Assembly (NCBI GenBank): GCA_934438135.1
Contig: CAKSBP010000012.1
Span: 1-64,000, forward strand
Reading direction: 5' to 3'
DNA length: 64,000 nucleotides
DNA from: an uncultured Clostridium sp.
GTDB lineage: Bacteria; Bacillota; Clostridia; Lachnospirales; Lachnospiraceae
Shown here: positions 1 to 8,003 of the stretch, piece after piece
Layout: each line of letters opens with the position of its first letter
Numbering within the stretch: position 1 is the stretch's first letter
Notes under the pieces: generated by a model
Database searches by the model: none
Told to the model about the DNA's origin: nothing
What the model saw: only the letters and a program-made list of their open reading frames with translations
Translations under genes and position numbers: made by a program

Positions 1-32
1 GACCGATATTCTACCAACTGAACTATACCCCT
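1..32 (-). tRNA. 5' part of a tRNA gene, probably tRNA-Trp (truncated by window edge)
   Basis: Read on the minus strand from position 32, the bases give tRNA residues 1-32: acceptor strand AGGGGTA, U8, A9, a D arm GTTC/GAAT with the GG dinucleotide in its loop, and the start of the anticodon stem (TCGGT) followed by C32. The anticodon lies outside the window. The acceptor strand and anticodon-stem sequence resemble Firmicute tRNA-Trp, so the identity is an inference. Confidence 0.8.
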
Positions 33-180
33 ATTTGATAATTAGATTTCGATGTGCTTCAGAGCACTTCTATATAATAAAACATGTAAAGCAATTTGTC
101 AACAAAAAAATAAAAAAAATCAAAAAAGTTTTAAAATTTATTCTGCATTTACTCAGAGCATGTCGAAAAGATTATGAAGG

Positions 181-212
181 TAAAAGTTCTGGAGACCGAG
201 ATGGTCTCCAGA
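181..212 (-). terminator. intrinsic terminator for the minus-strand jelly-roll gene
   Basis: A perfect 10-bp inverted repeat (188-197 with 203-212, arm TCTGGAGACC) has a 5-base loop. On the minus strand it is followed by ACTTTTA, a weak U tract. It lies 31 bases past the stop codon of the gene ending at 243. Confidence 0.6.
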
Positions 213-242
213 GAAGGTAATTTTTACTGAAAATTTACAATA

Positions 243-929
243 TTAGCAGCGAGGAACTTTTGGAGGTGGGCACTGCGGGCTGTCAAAGAATGGTGGACGT
301 CTGTCTGGCTGTGGGTATCCATCAGACTGCGAGCCCGGCTGAATGGCTGGAGCAGGGGCGGACTGTCCATTTTGTCCTCTTGGACCAGTTTGATTTTGTG
401 GGGGCTCAGTCATTGATGCAGCTGTTAGTATATAATTATTGTAATTGATGCTGTCAGCACTCTGAACAGAAAGTGTAAGGATACTTGGTCTCTTCTGTGG
501 ATCAACGTAGATAATCTGTGATGCATATACGACGTCAGAGCCGCTTGCAGCAATAGTACTAGACGGAGTTGTAGAAACTGTATTTCCATTTAATTCAAGG
601 GTAGCGGTAAATGGAGCAGCAGCTGTTTTACCTGTATTTCTTCCAGAGATAATGTAACTTACAGTATAGAATCCAGGCTGGAAAATCTGTACAGATGAGG
701 AATTCGGGAAGTAATTAATGCCGTTTCCAATTTTAAATGCAGTTGTATTGAATGTTAGGCTGGTAGGTGCTGCAATAGTTGCAGCTCTTGTATTTCCTAT
801 TGTTACAAGCTGTATAGCGGATGCTGTGTTTCTAAATGAAGGGGCTGGCGGCGTTGAACGTGGCATAGGCATTGGATGATGATGGTGGCGGTGACATCTT
901 TTTGAACATATATTAAAATTACAGCTCAT
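243..929 (-). CDS. BclA-like jelly-roll surface protein with His-rich N-terminus
   Basis: This 228-residue protein starts at the ATG at 929, preceded by AAAAGGAGTGAAGTAT. The frame is open further upstream, but no ribosome binding site is seen there. Residues 1-25 hold cysteines and a histidine cluster (CHRHHHHPMPMP). Residues of roughly 35-175 form a Thr/Ser/Asn-rich beta region ending in a conserved-looking FQPGFYTVSY stretch, which resembles the C-terminal TNF-like domain of BclA exosporium proteins. The tail is Pro/Gln/Gly-rich with one short collagen-like motif (GPRGQNGQ) and ends PPPKVPRC. There is no signal peptide, which fits deposition on the spore surface from the mother cell. Family knowledge supports a spore-coat role; that this protein has it is inference. 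Domain order is the reverse of classical BclA, where collagen repeats come first. Confidence 0.65.
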   Translation of the reverse strand: MSCNFNICSKRCHRHHHHPMPMPRSTPPAPSFRNTASAIQLVTIGNTRAATIAAPTSLTFNTTAFKIGNGINYFPNSSSVQIFQPGFYTVSYIISGRNTGKTAAAPFTATLELNGNTVSTTPSSTIAASGSDVVYASQIIYVDPQKRPSILTLSVQSADSINYNNYILTAASMTEPPQNQTGPRGQNGQSAPAPAIQPGSQSDGYPQPDRRPPFFDSPQCPPPKVPRC

Positions 930-1024
930 ATACTTCACTCCTTTTCCTTCTACAATAATACTATATTCGACAATAACCTCTTTTGTGATAAAATTGAGAA
1001 AGAAAATTATCATAAAATATATAG

Positions 1025-1056
1025 AAATTTGGCTGATTTACAAATTTGGCTGATTT
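1025..1056. repeat. tandem direct repeat, 2 x 15 bp with 17-bp period
   Basis: AAATTTGGCTGATTT occurs at 1025-1039 and exactly again at 1042-1056, separated by two bases. The spacing places both copies on nearly the same face after about 1.6 helical turns. It sits between two divergent genes, about 95 bases upstream of the jelly-roll start, and could be a regulator site. Confidence 0.7.
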
Positions 1057-1080
1057 GCATATAATTAGTAAGAAAAAATA

Positions 1081-1109
1081 TTGACGGAATAGTAAAAAAA
1101 TGATATAAC
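1081..1109 (+). promoter_or_regulatory. sigma-A-type promoter upstream of tgt
   Basis: TTGACG (1081-1086), a 17-base spacer, and TATAAC (1104-1109) preceded by TGA (extended -10). It would give a leader of nearly 200 bases before tgt. Confidence 0.65.
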
Positions 1110-1311
1110 TAACTACAATGTTGTAATTTGGTTAGTATTTGAAAGATGAGTAATTTGCCAGTAAAATATCAGGAGCATGAACAAATATTTTCAGATACGT
1201 TAGAAAAAATATGCAGTAATGTAACGCATAGAGCATAGGACGGAATAGATTTAGGATAATTTCCTATCCTGTATGTATAGAGAAAAATTATCATAAAGAA
1301 TGGAGAAAGAT

Positions 1312-2445
1312 ATGTATCGTTTAATAACCAGAGATCAAAATGCAAAACGTGGAGAATTTCATACTGTGCATGGTGTAATTCAGACACCGGTATTTATGAA
1401 TGTAGGAACAGCAGCGGCAATTAAAGGTGGACTTTCTACAATGGATTTGCATGAAATACGGACGCAGGTTGAGCTATCCAATACGTATCATTTACATGTT
1501 CGCCCAGGTGATAAGGTTATCAAGGATCTTGGCGGACTTCACAAGTTTATGGTTTGGGACAGACCAATTTTGACTGATTCAGGCGGATTTCAAGTATTTT
1601 CCTTGGCAGGACTTCGTAAGATTAAAGAGGAAGGTGTATATTTTCAGTCACACATTGATGGACATAAAATTTTTATGGGTCCAGAGGAAAGCATGCAGAT
1701 TCAGTCTAATCTTGCTTCAACCATTGCGATGGCATTTGATGAATGCCCTCCACATCCAGCTACCAGAAAGTATATGGTAGATTCTGTAGACCGTACAACC
1801 AGATGGCTGGAGAGATGCAAGAAGGAAATGGCACGTTTGAATGAACTGCCGGATACGATTAATAAAAAACAGATGCTGTTTGGTATTAATCAGGGAGGCA
1901 CATTTGCTGACATCCGTATTGAACATGCAAAGAGAATTTCCGAGATGGATTTAGATGGATATGCAGTCGGCGGCCTTGCAGTCGGTGAGAGCCATGAGGA
2001 AATGTATGATATACTTGAGAAAACAGTTCCATATCTTCCATTAGAAAAACCAACTTATCTAATGGGTGTAGGTACACCAGCTAATATTCTGGAGGCGGTT
2101 GAAAGAGGAGTTGATTTCTTTGACTGTGTATATCCTTCCAGAAATGGAAGACATGGACATGCATATACAAACCATGGAAAAATGAATTTAATGAATGCAA
2201 GATACGAACGGGATGACAGACCAATTGAAGAAGGATGTGAATGCCCGGTATGTAAGCATTACAGCAGAGCTTATATCAGACATCTTCTGAAAGCGAAAGA
2301 AATGTTAGGACTTCGTTTCTTAGTAATGCACAATTTATATTTTTACAATAAGATGATGGAAGAAATCAGAGATGCTATCGAGAATCATCGTTTCGCTGCA
2401 TATAAAAAGGCAAAGCTTGATAGTATGGCAGCGGGTGAGGACTAA
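1312..2445 (+). CDS. tgt: queuine/preQ1 tRNA-guanine transglycosylase
   Basis: Exchanges guanine-34 of GUN-anticodon tRNAs for preQ1, the base-swap step of queuosine synthesis in the cytoplasm. The protein (377 residues from 1312) carries DSGGFQVFSL, which contains the general acid/base Asp of the family, VGGLAVGE, GVGTPANILEAV with a following DCVYPSRNGRHG, and a zinc site CECPVC plus a downstream His. The ATG at 1312 is chosen over the in-frame ATG at 1300 because GGAGAA sits at normal spacing before 1312 and overlaps the earlier start. The length is normal for a bacterial enzyme. yajC follows after 55 bases, a pairing common in bacteria (often with queA and secD, which are not adjacent here). 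Confidence 0.95.
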   Translation: MYRLITRDQNAKRGEFHTVHGVIQTPVFMNVGTAAAIKGGLSTMDLHEIRTQVELSNTYHLHVRPGDKVIKDLGGLHKFMVWDRPILTDSGGFQVFSLAGLRKIKEEGVYFQSHIDGHKIFMGPEESMQIQSNLASTIAMAFDECPPHPATRKYMVDSVDRTTRWLERCKKEMARLNELPDTINKKQMLFGINQGGTFADIRIEHAKRISEMDLDGYAVGGLAVGESHEEMYDILEKTVPYLPLEKPTYLMGVGTPANILEAVERGVDFFDCVYPSRNGRHGHAYTNHGKMNLMNARYERDDRPIEEGCECPVCKHYSRAYIRHLLKAKEMLGLRFLVMHNLYFYNKMMEEIRDAIENHRFAAYKKAKLDSMAAGED

Positions 2446-2500
2446 TTATTATCGTTAGTTTTGTTATAAATAATCATAAATAAAAAACAGGAGGAGCGAC

Positions 2501-2809
2501 ATGGCATTTTCATCAGTATTTTTAGCAAGTACAACAGCTACTTTAGCAGGAAGTATTCTGCCGATTATTTTAATGTTTGTTGTATTTTATTTCATTGCTA
2601 TCCGTCCACAGAAGAAACAGGAAAGAGAGCATGCAGCATTAGTCTCTAATGTAGCAATTGGAGACAGTATTCTTACAACAAGCGGATTTTATGGGGTAGT
2701 TATCGACGTTATGCCTGAAATTGTAATTGTTGAATTTGGAAATAATAAAAACTGCCGTATTCCAATGAAAAAGGAAAACATTGTAGCAGTAGAAAAATCA
2801 AATAATTAA
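2501..2809 (+). CDS. yajC: preprotein translocase subunit YajC
   Basis: Small single-span protein (102 residues) of the SecDF-YajC accessory complex that helps SecYEG export proteins. The single membrane helix is at about residues 15-35 (ILPIILMFVVFYFIAI), followed at once by the diagnostic RPQKKQ and a small beta domain with a GD..LTTSGFYG motif. Start is fixed by AGGAGGAG seven bases before the ATG. The partner secDF is at 40587-42728, so the complex is encoded at two separate loci here. Confidence 0.95.
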   Translation: MAFSSVFLASTTATLAGSILPIILMFVVFYFIAIRPQKKQEREHAALVSNVAIGDSILTTSGFYGVVIDVMPEIVIVEFGNNKNCRIPMKKENIVAVEKSNN

Positions 2810-2819
2810 GAAAATTTTA

Positions 2820-2864
2820 GATGCGCTGCGGAACTGGGAGACTGGGAATGCAGTGCATTTTTGC
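2820..2864 (+). terminator. probable intrinsic terminator after yajC
   Basis: Arms GATGCGCTGC (2820-2829) and GCAGTGCATT (2850-2859) pair over 10 bp with two G-U pairs and a 20-base loop, followed by TTTTGCTTTG. The long loop makes this less certain than a classical terminator. Confidence 0.5.
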
Positions 2865-3009
2865 TTTGTTATGGACGTCATAGGGGGAGGACAGATGCAA
2901 AAAAATGCAGTCTAATGAATAGAGTGAATGTGAGAATTATGTTATTATAAGTGAATAGAAAACGTAGTATCATGTGAGGTTTGTTTTTTTAAGGGAGAGT
3001 GATTTTACA

Positions 3010-4293
3010 ATGAAATTAAGAAGAAAGTTTTTAGCGGCTGTACTCAGTCTGGTACTTTTGTTTGTAACGGTATTTTCCGAAAATCCAGTCCGTATATCTG
3101 CGAAAGATGAACAGAAAACAGTGGCAGCACAAAGTGCAGTGAAAGGAATGGTTTACACCTATTCTCCAGTGTTGACAAAAGGAGACTGTATTTTTTATCT
3201 AAAAGAGACAGGAGGAGAGAATCCATCCTACTGCCTGTGTTGTCTGAATGTGACGACAGGAATTAGAAAAAGGCTTGTTATCTGTGCCAATCCTATTGTC
3301 CGTATGTATGGATATGGTGATACATTATATTATTCTACTTACATAGCAGGGGATTCAGTGAATACTACATTTGCTCTTTCTATAAAAACAGGAAAGTGTC
3401 GAAAGGATGGTCTTGGAGATCCCCTTTATGTGGATGAGAACGGAACAACGAGGATGCTGGAAAAAGCTGAAAACAACATAGTATATCGTATTAAATATTT
3501 ATCTGCAATGAATCAGGTTTCCTTTAAGGATATATTGACTACTTATGAAGGAAACAGTACATTAACCTTTGTTAAAAATATAGGAAGTACTCAGTATTTC
3601 AGTGAATATGATGAGAAAACAGACAGTTTAAATCTGCTTTCTTTATCAGAAGATTCGAAAACAATGACAATTGTAACTGGGGACAAAGTAAATGAGCAGT
3701 TTTCATCTGGTGCGGGAATGATTTCAGATGTCATAGAATTAAATGGTTCTCTTTATTACAATTATGGTGCCTATGAAGGAACAGCAGATATTTGGAATGG
3801 TACCTTGGTTCGATTGGATCAGAAGACTGGTAAAAAGACGGTAGTAGCAAAATTAATTGACCAGCCTACGATAGAATACAGCAGCTTAAAGATTTATTAC
3901 AATCTGAGGGAATCTGTTTCAAAACATAAAGCTTACAATACAAAGACAGGAAAAACGACTACCTATACCTGTAAAACAGCTGATAACGAATCATTTCAGG
4001 TGTTAGGAAAACAAACTTACTGCATCAGACCACAGAATCATAAATACATGACCATATCCCGTTTTGCATCTGGAACTAATCGTAAAAACCAGAGTACATT
4101 CTGTAAAATACCATATAAGCAGAATAAGAAATACTATTATTATGGAATGATTCAGGATGTAGGGGAATATTATATTGCAGCAATTGAGGTAATAGACTTC
4201 AAAAATAAGATTTATGATTCAAATGGAAGGTATGTTGCTGTGAAGTGGTTTGTACTAGACAGGAGTGGGAAAGTAGTAGGAAAGTTTTCATAG
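3010..4293 (+). CDS. secreted protein of unknown function, likely beta-propeller-like
   Basis: I do not recognise a named family. The 427-residue product begins MKLRRKF followed by a hydrophobic stretch to about residue 22 and then ...ISAKDE, a typical signal peptide. The in-frame ATG at 2974 would bury this signal and lacks a ribosome binding site; GGGAGAG precedes 3010. The mature part has recurring short blocks with Tyr-rich strands and Asp/Lys-Thr-Gly-Lys turns (for example LDQKTGKKTVV and YNTKTGKTTTY), the pattern seen in DUF5050-like propeller repeats. There are few cysteines and no catalytic motif or anchor. It stands alone between a terminator and the DUF262 remnant. An extracellular binding role is inference. 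Confidence 0.6.
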   Translation: MKLRRKFLAAVLSLVLLFVTVFSENPVRISAKDEQKTVAAQSAVKGMVYTYSPVLTKGDCIFYLKETGGENPSYCLCCLNVTTGIRKRLVICANPIVRMYGYGDTLYYSTYIAGDSVNTTFALSIKTGKCRKDGLGDPLYVDENGTTRMLEKAENNIVYRIKYLSAMNQVSFKDILTTYEGNSTLTFVKNIGSTQYFSEYDEKTDSLNLLSLSEDSKTMTIVTGDKVNEQFSSGAGMISDVIELNGSLYYNYGAYEGTADIWNGTLVRLDQKTGKKTVVAKLIDQPTIEYSSLKIYYNLRESVSKHKAYNTKTGKTTTYTCKTADNESFQVLGKQTYCIRPQNHKYMTISRFASGTNRKNQSTFCKIPYKQNKKYYYYGMIQDVGEYYIAAIEVIDFKNKIYDSNGRYVAVKWFVLDRSGKVVGKFS

Positions 4294-4376
4294 TATATAG
4301 ATATATAGAACTGGTAATTTGATAAAAATCCACTGCTCATGGGGGGAGGTATGCTATAATTAAGAAAAAATATTAT

Positions 4377-4769
4377 GTGGGGTGGAAATTAGAATGGGAA
4401 ACAGCAAAAAAGACGGCAATTGAAACAGAGTTATTGGATAATGCTGCTGTTTTAACAAGTACAAAACAGATTGCATTCAAATCACTAATGGGTGGATTAG
4501 AAGCAAAAAGATATGTGATACCAAATTTTCAGAGGACATACCAATGGTCGGAGGAACTAGTCGAGAATTTAGTGGTATCCCTAGTCTGTAGAATGCCTAT
4601 ACCTCCAGTGTATGGTTATCGAAATGAAAATGGGAAAATAGTAATATTGGACGGGCAGCAGAAATTGATTAGTTTATATTTGAATAAGAAGATAAATCGT
4701 AAAAGCATGTCTCCCTTTTTCTTTACATCTGCTAATAAACCATCTTTTAATTATAACTTCCTCTTATAA
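4377..4769 (+). pseudogene. DUF262 (GmrSD N-terminal-like) fragment
   Basis: The 130-residue frame opens with GTG at 4377 without a convincing ribosome binding site. It contains the hallmark of DUF262 proteins: a VIPNFQRTYQW segment followed by PIPPVYGY and ILDGQQKLISLYL (the DGQQR-type motif). Known members are several hundred residues long and are found in GmrSD-type restriction systems and related nucleases. Here the frame ends soon after the motif with a Phe/Asn-rich tail, so most of the domain is missing. No partner nuclease lies nearby. It is most simply a decayed remnant; a short stand-alone protein is possible. The start TTG/GTG choice is uncertain. Confidence 0.5.
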
Positions 4770-4894
4770 ATACCATAAGAAATAAATAAGGTCAAAACAA
4801 GGACAAATAACATAAAGTGTGATACAATACGAAATAGAAATGGCTTCTTCTTTAAGTTAAGAAGCGCAATATGAAGCTTAGGAGGAAAAATAAG

Positions 4895-5920
4895 ATGGAT
4901 TACAAGAATGCAGGGGTGGATATAGAGGCTGGATACAAGTCTGTAGAACTCATGAAAGAACACATTAAAGGAACCATGAGAAAAGAAGTGCTGACCAATA
5001 TCGGAGGTTTTTCGGGAGCATTTTCCATGGAAAGCTTTAAGAACATGGAAAAGCCAACTTTAGTTTCCGGAACAGACGGTGTCGGAACTAAATTAAAAAT
5101 CGCTTTTGTAATGGATAAGCATGATACAATTGGTATCGATTGCGTTGCTATGTGTGTAAATGATATCGCATGTGCAGGCGGTGAACCATTATTTTTCCTA
5201 GATTACATTGCATGCGGAAAGAACGAACCAGAGAAGATTGCTACGATTGTAAGCGGTGTTGCCGAGGGTTGTAAACAGGCAAATGCAGCATTAATCGGTG
5301 GAGAAACAGCTGAGATGCCAGGATTCTACCCAGTTGATGAATATGATTTAGCAGGATTTTCAGTTGGAGTAGTTGACGAAAAAGACTTAATCAGCGGAAA
5401 AGATTTAAAGGCAGATGACGTAATTATTGGTATGGCTTCTTCCGGAATACATAGCAATGGCTATTCCTTAGTCCGTAAGGTGTTTAATATGAAAGAAGAT
5501 GCACTGAACACGTATTATGAATCTCTTGGTGAAACATTAGGAGAAGCTCTTTTAACACCAACGAAGATTTATGTAAAAGCATTAAGCACACTGAAAAATG
5601 CAGGTGTTAAGATTAAAGCATGCAGCCATATCACAGGCGGCGGATTCTATGAAAACATTCCAAGAATGTTATGTGATGGCGTTCATGCAGTAATCCGTAA
5701 GAATTCTTACGAAGTACCTCCAATTTTCAATATGCTTTCTGTGGATGGAGATATCGATGAAAAGATGATGTACAATACCTATAATATGGGTATTGGCATG
5801 ATGATTGCTGTTGCACCAGAAGATGTAAAATATGCAATGGAACTGATTAAACTTGCAGGAGAAACTCCTTACATTGTTGGTGAAATTGTAACTGGTGAAA
5901 AAGGCATAACAGTAGAGTAG
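4895..5920 (+). CDS. purM: phosphoribosylformylglycinamidine cyclo-ligase
   Basis: Closes the imidazole ring: FGAM + ATP to aminoimidazole ribonucleotide, step five of IMP synthesis. The 341-residue protein carries the PurM signatures SGTDGVGTKLKIA, CVNDIACAGGEPLFFLDY, GGETAEMPGFY and ITGGGFYENIPR in the usual order. The ATG at 4895 is preceded by TTAGGAGGAAAAATAAG; the earlier in-frame ATG at 4871 overlaps that site and is not used. purN and purD follow with gaps of 9 and 15 bases, each with its own ribosome binding site, so the three form an operon. A hairpin (GCTTCTT/AAGAAGC) lies just upstream, but no purine riboswitch core is seen. Confidence 0.97.
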   Translation: MDYKNAGVDIEAGYKSVELMKEHIKGTMRKEVLTNIGGFSGAFSMESFKNMEKPTLVSGTDGVGTKLKIAFVMDKHDTIGIDCVAMCVNDIACAGGEPLFFLDYIACGKNEPEKIATIVSGVAEGCKQANAALIGGETAEMPGFYPVDEYDLAGFSVGVVDEKDLISGKDLKADDVIIGMASSGIHSNGYSLVRKVFNMKEDALNTYYESLGETLGEALLTPTKIYVKALSTLKNAGVKIKACSHITGGGFYENIPRMLCDGVHAVIRKNSYEVPPIFNMLSVDGDIDEKMMYNTYNMGIGMMIAVAPEDVKYAMELIKLAGETPYIVGEIVTGEKGITVE

Positions 5921-5929
5921 GAGGCAGTT

Positions 5930-6556
5930 ATGTTAAAGCTGGCAGTTTTAGTTTCAGGTGGCGGAACCAATCTTCAGGCCATTTTAGATAATATTGATGC
6001 AGGAAAAATTACGAATGCACAGGTGAAGCTTGTTGTAAGTAATAAGCCAGATGCTTTTGCACTGAAACGTGCTAAGGAGCACAGCATTGAAAATATATGT
6101 ATTGCTCCAAAAAGCTTTGAAAAAAGAACGGATTTTGATAAGAAGCTTTTGGATACGTTAAAAGAACATGAAATTGATTTAGTTGTATTGGCAGGCTATC
6201 TGGTAATTCTTCCTAAAATTGTAGTAAAAGAATTTGAACATAGAATCATTAATATTCATCCATCCCTGATTCCTTCTTTCTGTGGAGATGGATTTTATGG
6301 ATTGAGAGTTCATGAGGCAGTTCTTTCAAGAGGAAATAAAGTAACTGGTGCAACGGTTCATTTTGTAGATGATGGTACCGATACCGGTCCAATTATTTTA
6401 CAGAAGGCAGTGGAAGTAAAGAACGGTGATACACCGGAAATTCTTCAAAAACGTGTTATGGAACAGGCAGAATGGCATATCCTTCCCAAAGCAATTGACT
6501 TAATTGCAAATGGAAAAGTAAAGGTAGAAGGAAAAATTGCTACGGTGATCGAATAA
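5930..6556 (+). CDS. purN: phosphoribosylglycinamide formyltransferase (10-formyl-THF type)
   Basis: Transfers the formyl group of 10-formyltetrahydrofolate to GAR, step three of IMP synthesis. The 208-residue length is normal. The substrate loop VSGGGTNLQAI is at the N-terminus, the catalytic IINIHPSLIPSF segment supplies the Asn and His, and VTGATVHFVDDGTDTGPI supplies the catalytic Asp. The start ATG follows GGAGGCAGTT. It lies 9 bases after purM and 15 before purD. Confidence 0.97.
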   Translation: MLKLAVLVSGGGTNLQAILDNIDAGKITNAQVKLVVSNKPDAFALKRAKEHSIENICIAPKSFEKRTDFDKKLLDTLKEHEIDLVVLAGYLVILPKIVVKEFEHRIINIHPSLIPSFCGDGFYGLRVHEAVLSRGNKVTGATVHFVDDGTDTGPIILQKAVEVKNGDTPEILQKRVMEQAEWHILPKAIDLIANGKVKVEGKIATVIE

Positions 6557-6571
6557 TAGGAGGAACGGAAA

Positions 6572-7846
6572 GTGAAGGTTTTAGTTGTAGGCGGCGGCGG
6601 AAGAGAACATGCTATCGTAAGAAGCGTCGCAGAAAGCAGACGTGTCGATAAAATTTATTGTGCACCAGGAAATGCAGGAATGGAAGATTTAGCAGAGTGC
6701 GTAGATATTTCTGTTATGGAGTTTGATAAACTGACGGCATTTGCGAAGAAGCAAGGAGTGGACTTTACGATTATAGGACCGGATGATCCTTTAGCAGCTG
6801 GTATTGTAGATGCATTTGAAAAAGAAGGTATGAAAGTATTTGGACCTCGCAAAAATGCAGCTATTATTGAAGCATCCAAGGCATTTTCCAAGGATTTAAT
6901 GAAAAAATACAATATTCCAACAGCGCAGTACGAGACGTTCAGTTCTTCTGATGAAGCATTAAAATATTTGGAAACAAGTAATTATCCAATTGTATTAAAA
7001 GCAGATGGTCTTGCCCTCGGAAAAGGTGTTTTAATCTGTAAAACCAAGGAAGAAGCACAGGAAGGCGTTAAGACATTAATGCTGGATAAACAGTTTGGTT
7101 CTGCCGGAGATCGGATCGTCATTGAAGAATTTTTATCTGGCCGGGAAGTATCTGTTTTATGTTACTGCGATGGAAAGACAATCAAACCAATGACAAGTGC
7201 ACAGGATCATAAGAGAGCAAAAGACGGTGACCAGGGATTAAATACAGGTGGAATGGGAACATTTTCGCCAAGTCCTTTCTATACAGATGAAGTAGATGCA
7301 TTCTGTAAGAAATATGTTTATCAGGCAACTATCGATGCCATGAAAGCGGAAGGCAGAGACTTTACTGGTATCTTATTTGTCGGTCTGATTTTAACAAAGG
7401 ATGGCCCAAGAGTGCTTGAGTATAATGCACGCTTCGGTGATCCGGAGGCACAGGTTGTTCTTCCGCGGATGAAAAATGATATCATTGATGTCATGGAAGC
7501 ATGCATAGATGGGAAACTGGCAGATGTGAATCTGGAATTTGAAGATAATGCAGCAGTCTGTGTCGTACTAGCATCGGATGGATACCCTGTAAAATACGAA
7601 AAAGGTAAAGTCATCACAGGACTGGACACATTTAAAGACAAGGATGGTTACTATGTATTTCATGCTGGAACTAAGAAAACGGAGGAAGGCATTGTAACAA
7701 ATGGTGGACGTGTGCTTGGCGTTACAGCAAAGGGTACAACCTTAAAAGAAGCAAGAAAGAATGCTTATGAAGCAGCAAAATGGATTAACTTCTCCAATAA
7801 ATACATGAGAAATGACATTGGAAAAGCAATTGATGAAGCAGAATAG
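6572..7846 (+). CDS. purD: phosphoribosylamine-glycine ligase
   Basis: Joins phosphoribosylamine and glycine with ATP, step two of IMP synthesis. The 424-residue ATP-grasp protein has the N-terminal VVGGGGREHAI dinucleotide-like loop, the ATP-grasp stretch VLKADGLALGKGVLI, the TGGMGTFSPSP motif and the metal-binding EYNARFGDPE. Translation starts at GTG 6572, preceded by AGGAGGAACGGAAA. It is the last gene of the purMND operon and is followed by a terminator at 7858-7895. purF, purH and purL are not in this window. Confidence 0.97.
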   Translation: MKVLVVGGGGREHAIVRSVAESRRVDKIYCAPGNAGMEDLAECVDISVMEFDKLTAFAKKQGVDFTIIGPDDPLAAGIVDAFEKEGMKVFGPRKNAAIIEASKAFSKDLMKKYNIPTAQYETFSSSDEALKYLETSNYPIVLKADGLALGKGVLICKTKEEAQEGVKTLMLDKQFGSAGDRIVIEEFLSGREVSVLCYCDGKTIKPMTSAQDHKRAKDGDQGLNTGGMGTFSPSPFYTDEVDAFCKKYVYQATIDAMKAEGRDFTGILFVGLILTKDGPRVLEYNARFGDPEAQVVLPRMKNDIIDVMEACIDGKLADVNLEFEDNAAVCVVLASDGYPVKYEKGKVITGLDTFKDKDGYYVFHAGTKKTEEGIVTNGGRVLGVTAKGTTLKEARKNAYEAAKWINFSNKYMRNDIGKAIDEAE

Positions 7847-7857
7847 AGAAAAAGATA

Positions 7858-7895
7858 CAGCTGGCAGAGAAGAAAAAGATTTGCCGGCTGTTTTT
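7858..7895 (+). terminator. intrinsic terminator of purMND
   Basis: CAGCTGGCA (7858-7866) pairs with TGCCGGCTG (7882-7890) over 9 bp with one G-U pair; five T follow directly. Confidence 0.8.
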
Positions 7896-8003
7896 GCTGT
7901 GGATGGCTTTTGTATAGTCTAGATGAAAAAGTAGTTCATGCCATAATACTGCCATATCTTCTTTTTACAATAAAGCCAATTTATAATATGGAGGGTACTA
8001 TAA

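Larger units (their letters stand above)
930..1311. other. divergent intergenic region, jelly-roll gene / tgt
   Basis: This stretch contains a tandem 15-base repeat (1025-1056), a good sigma-A-type promoter facing tgt (1081-1109) and a small inverted repeat AGGATA/TATCCT (1253-1270). A 30-codon open frame at 1146-1238 has protein-like composition, but lacks a spaced ribosome binding site, so I do not call it a gene. Confidence 0.5.

Noticed and set aside
189..212. Mobile-element end (10-bp inverted repeat near the tRNA)
   Set aside because: The two arms form a compact hairpin just after a minus-strand stop codon, which is better explained as a terminator; no integrase or second copy is seen.
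1146..1238. 30-codon frame in the tgt leader
   Set aside because: Composition is protein-like, but the nearest purine-rich stretch abuts the ATG, so translation is not supported.
4770..4894. Purine riboswitch upstream of purM
   Set aside because: Only a simple hairpin (GCTTCTT/AAGAAGC) is present; the conserved riboswitch junction bases are not seen. The same holds upstream of purE.
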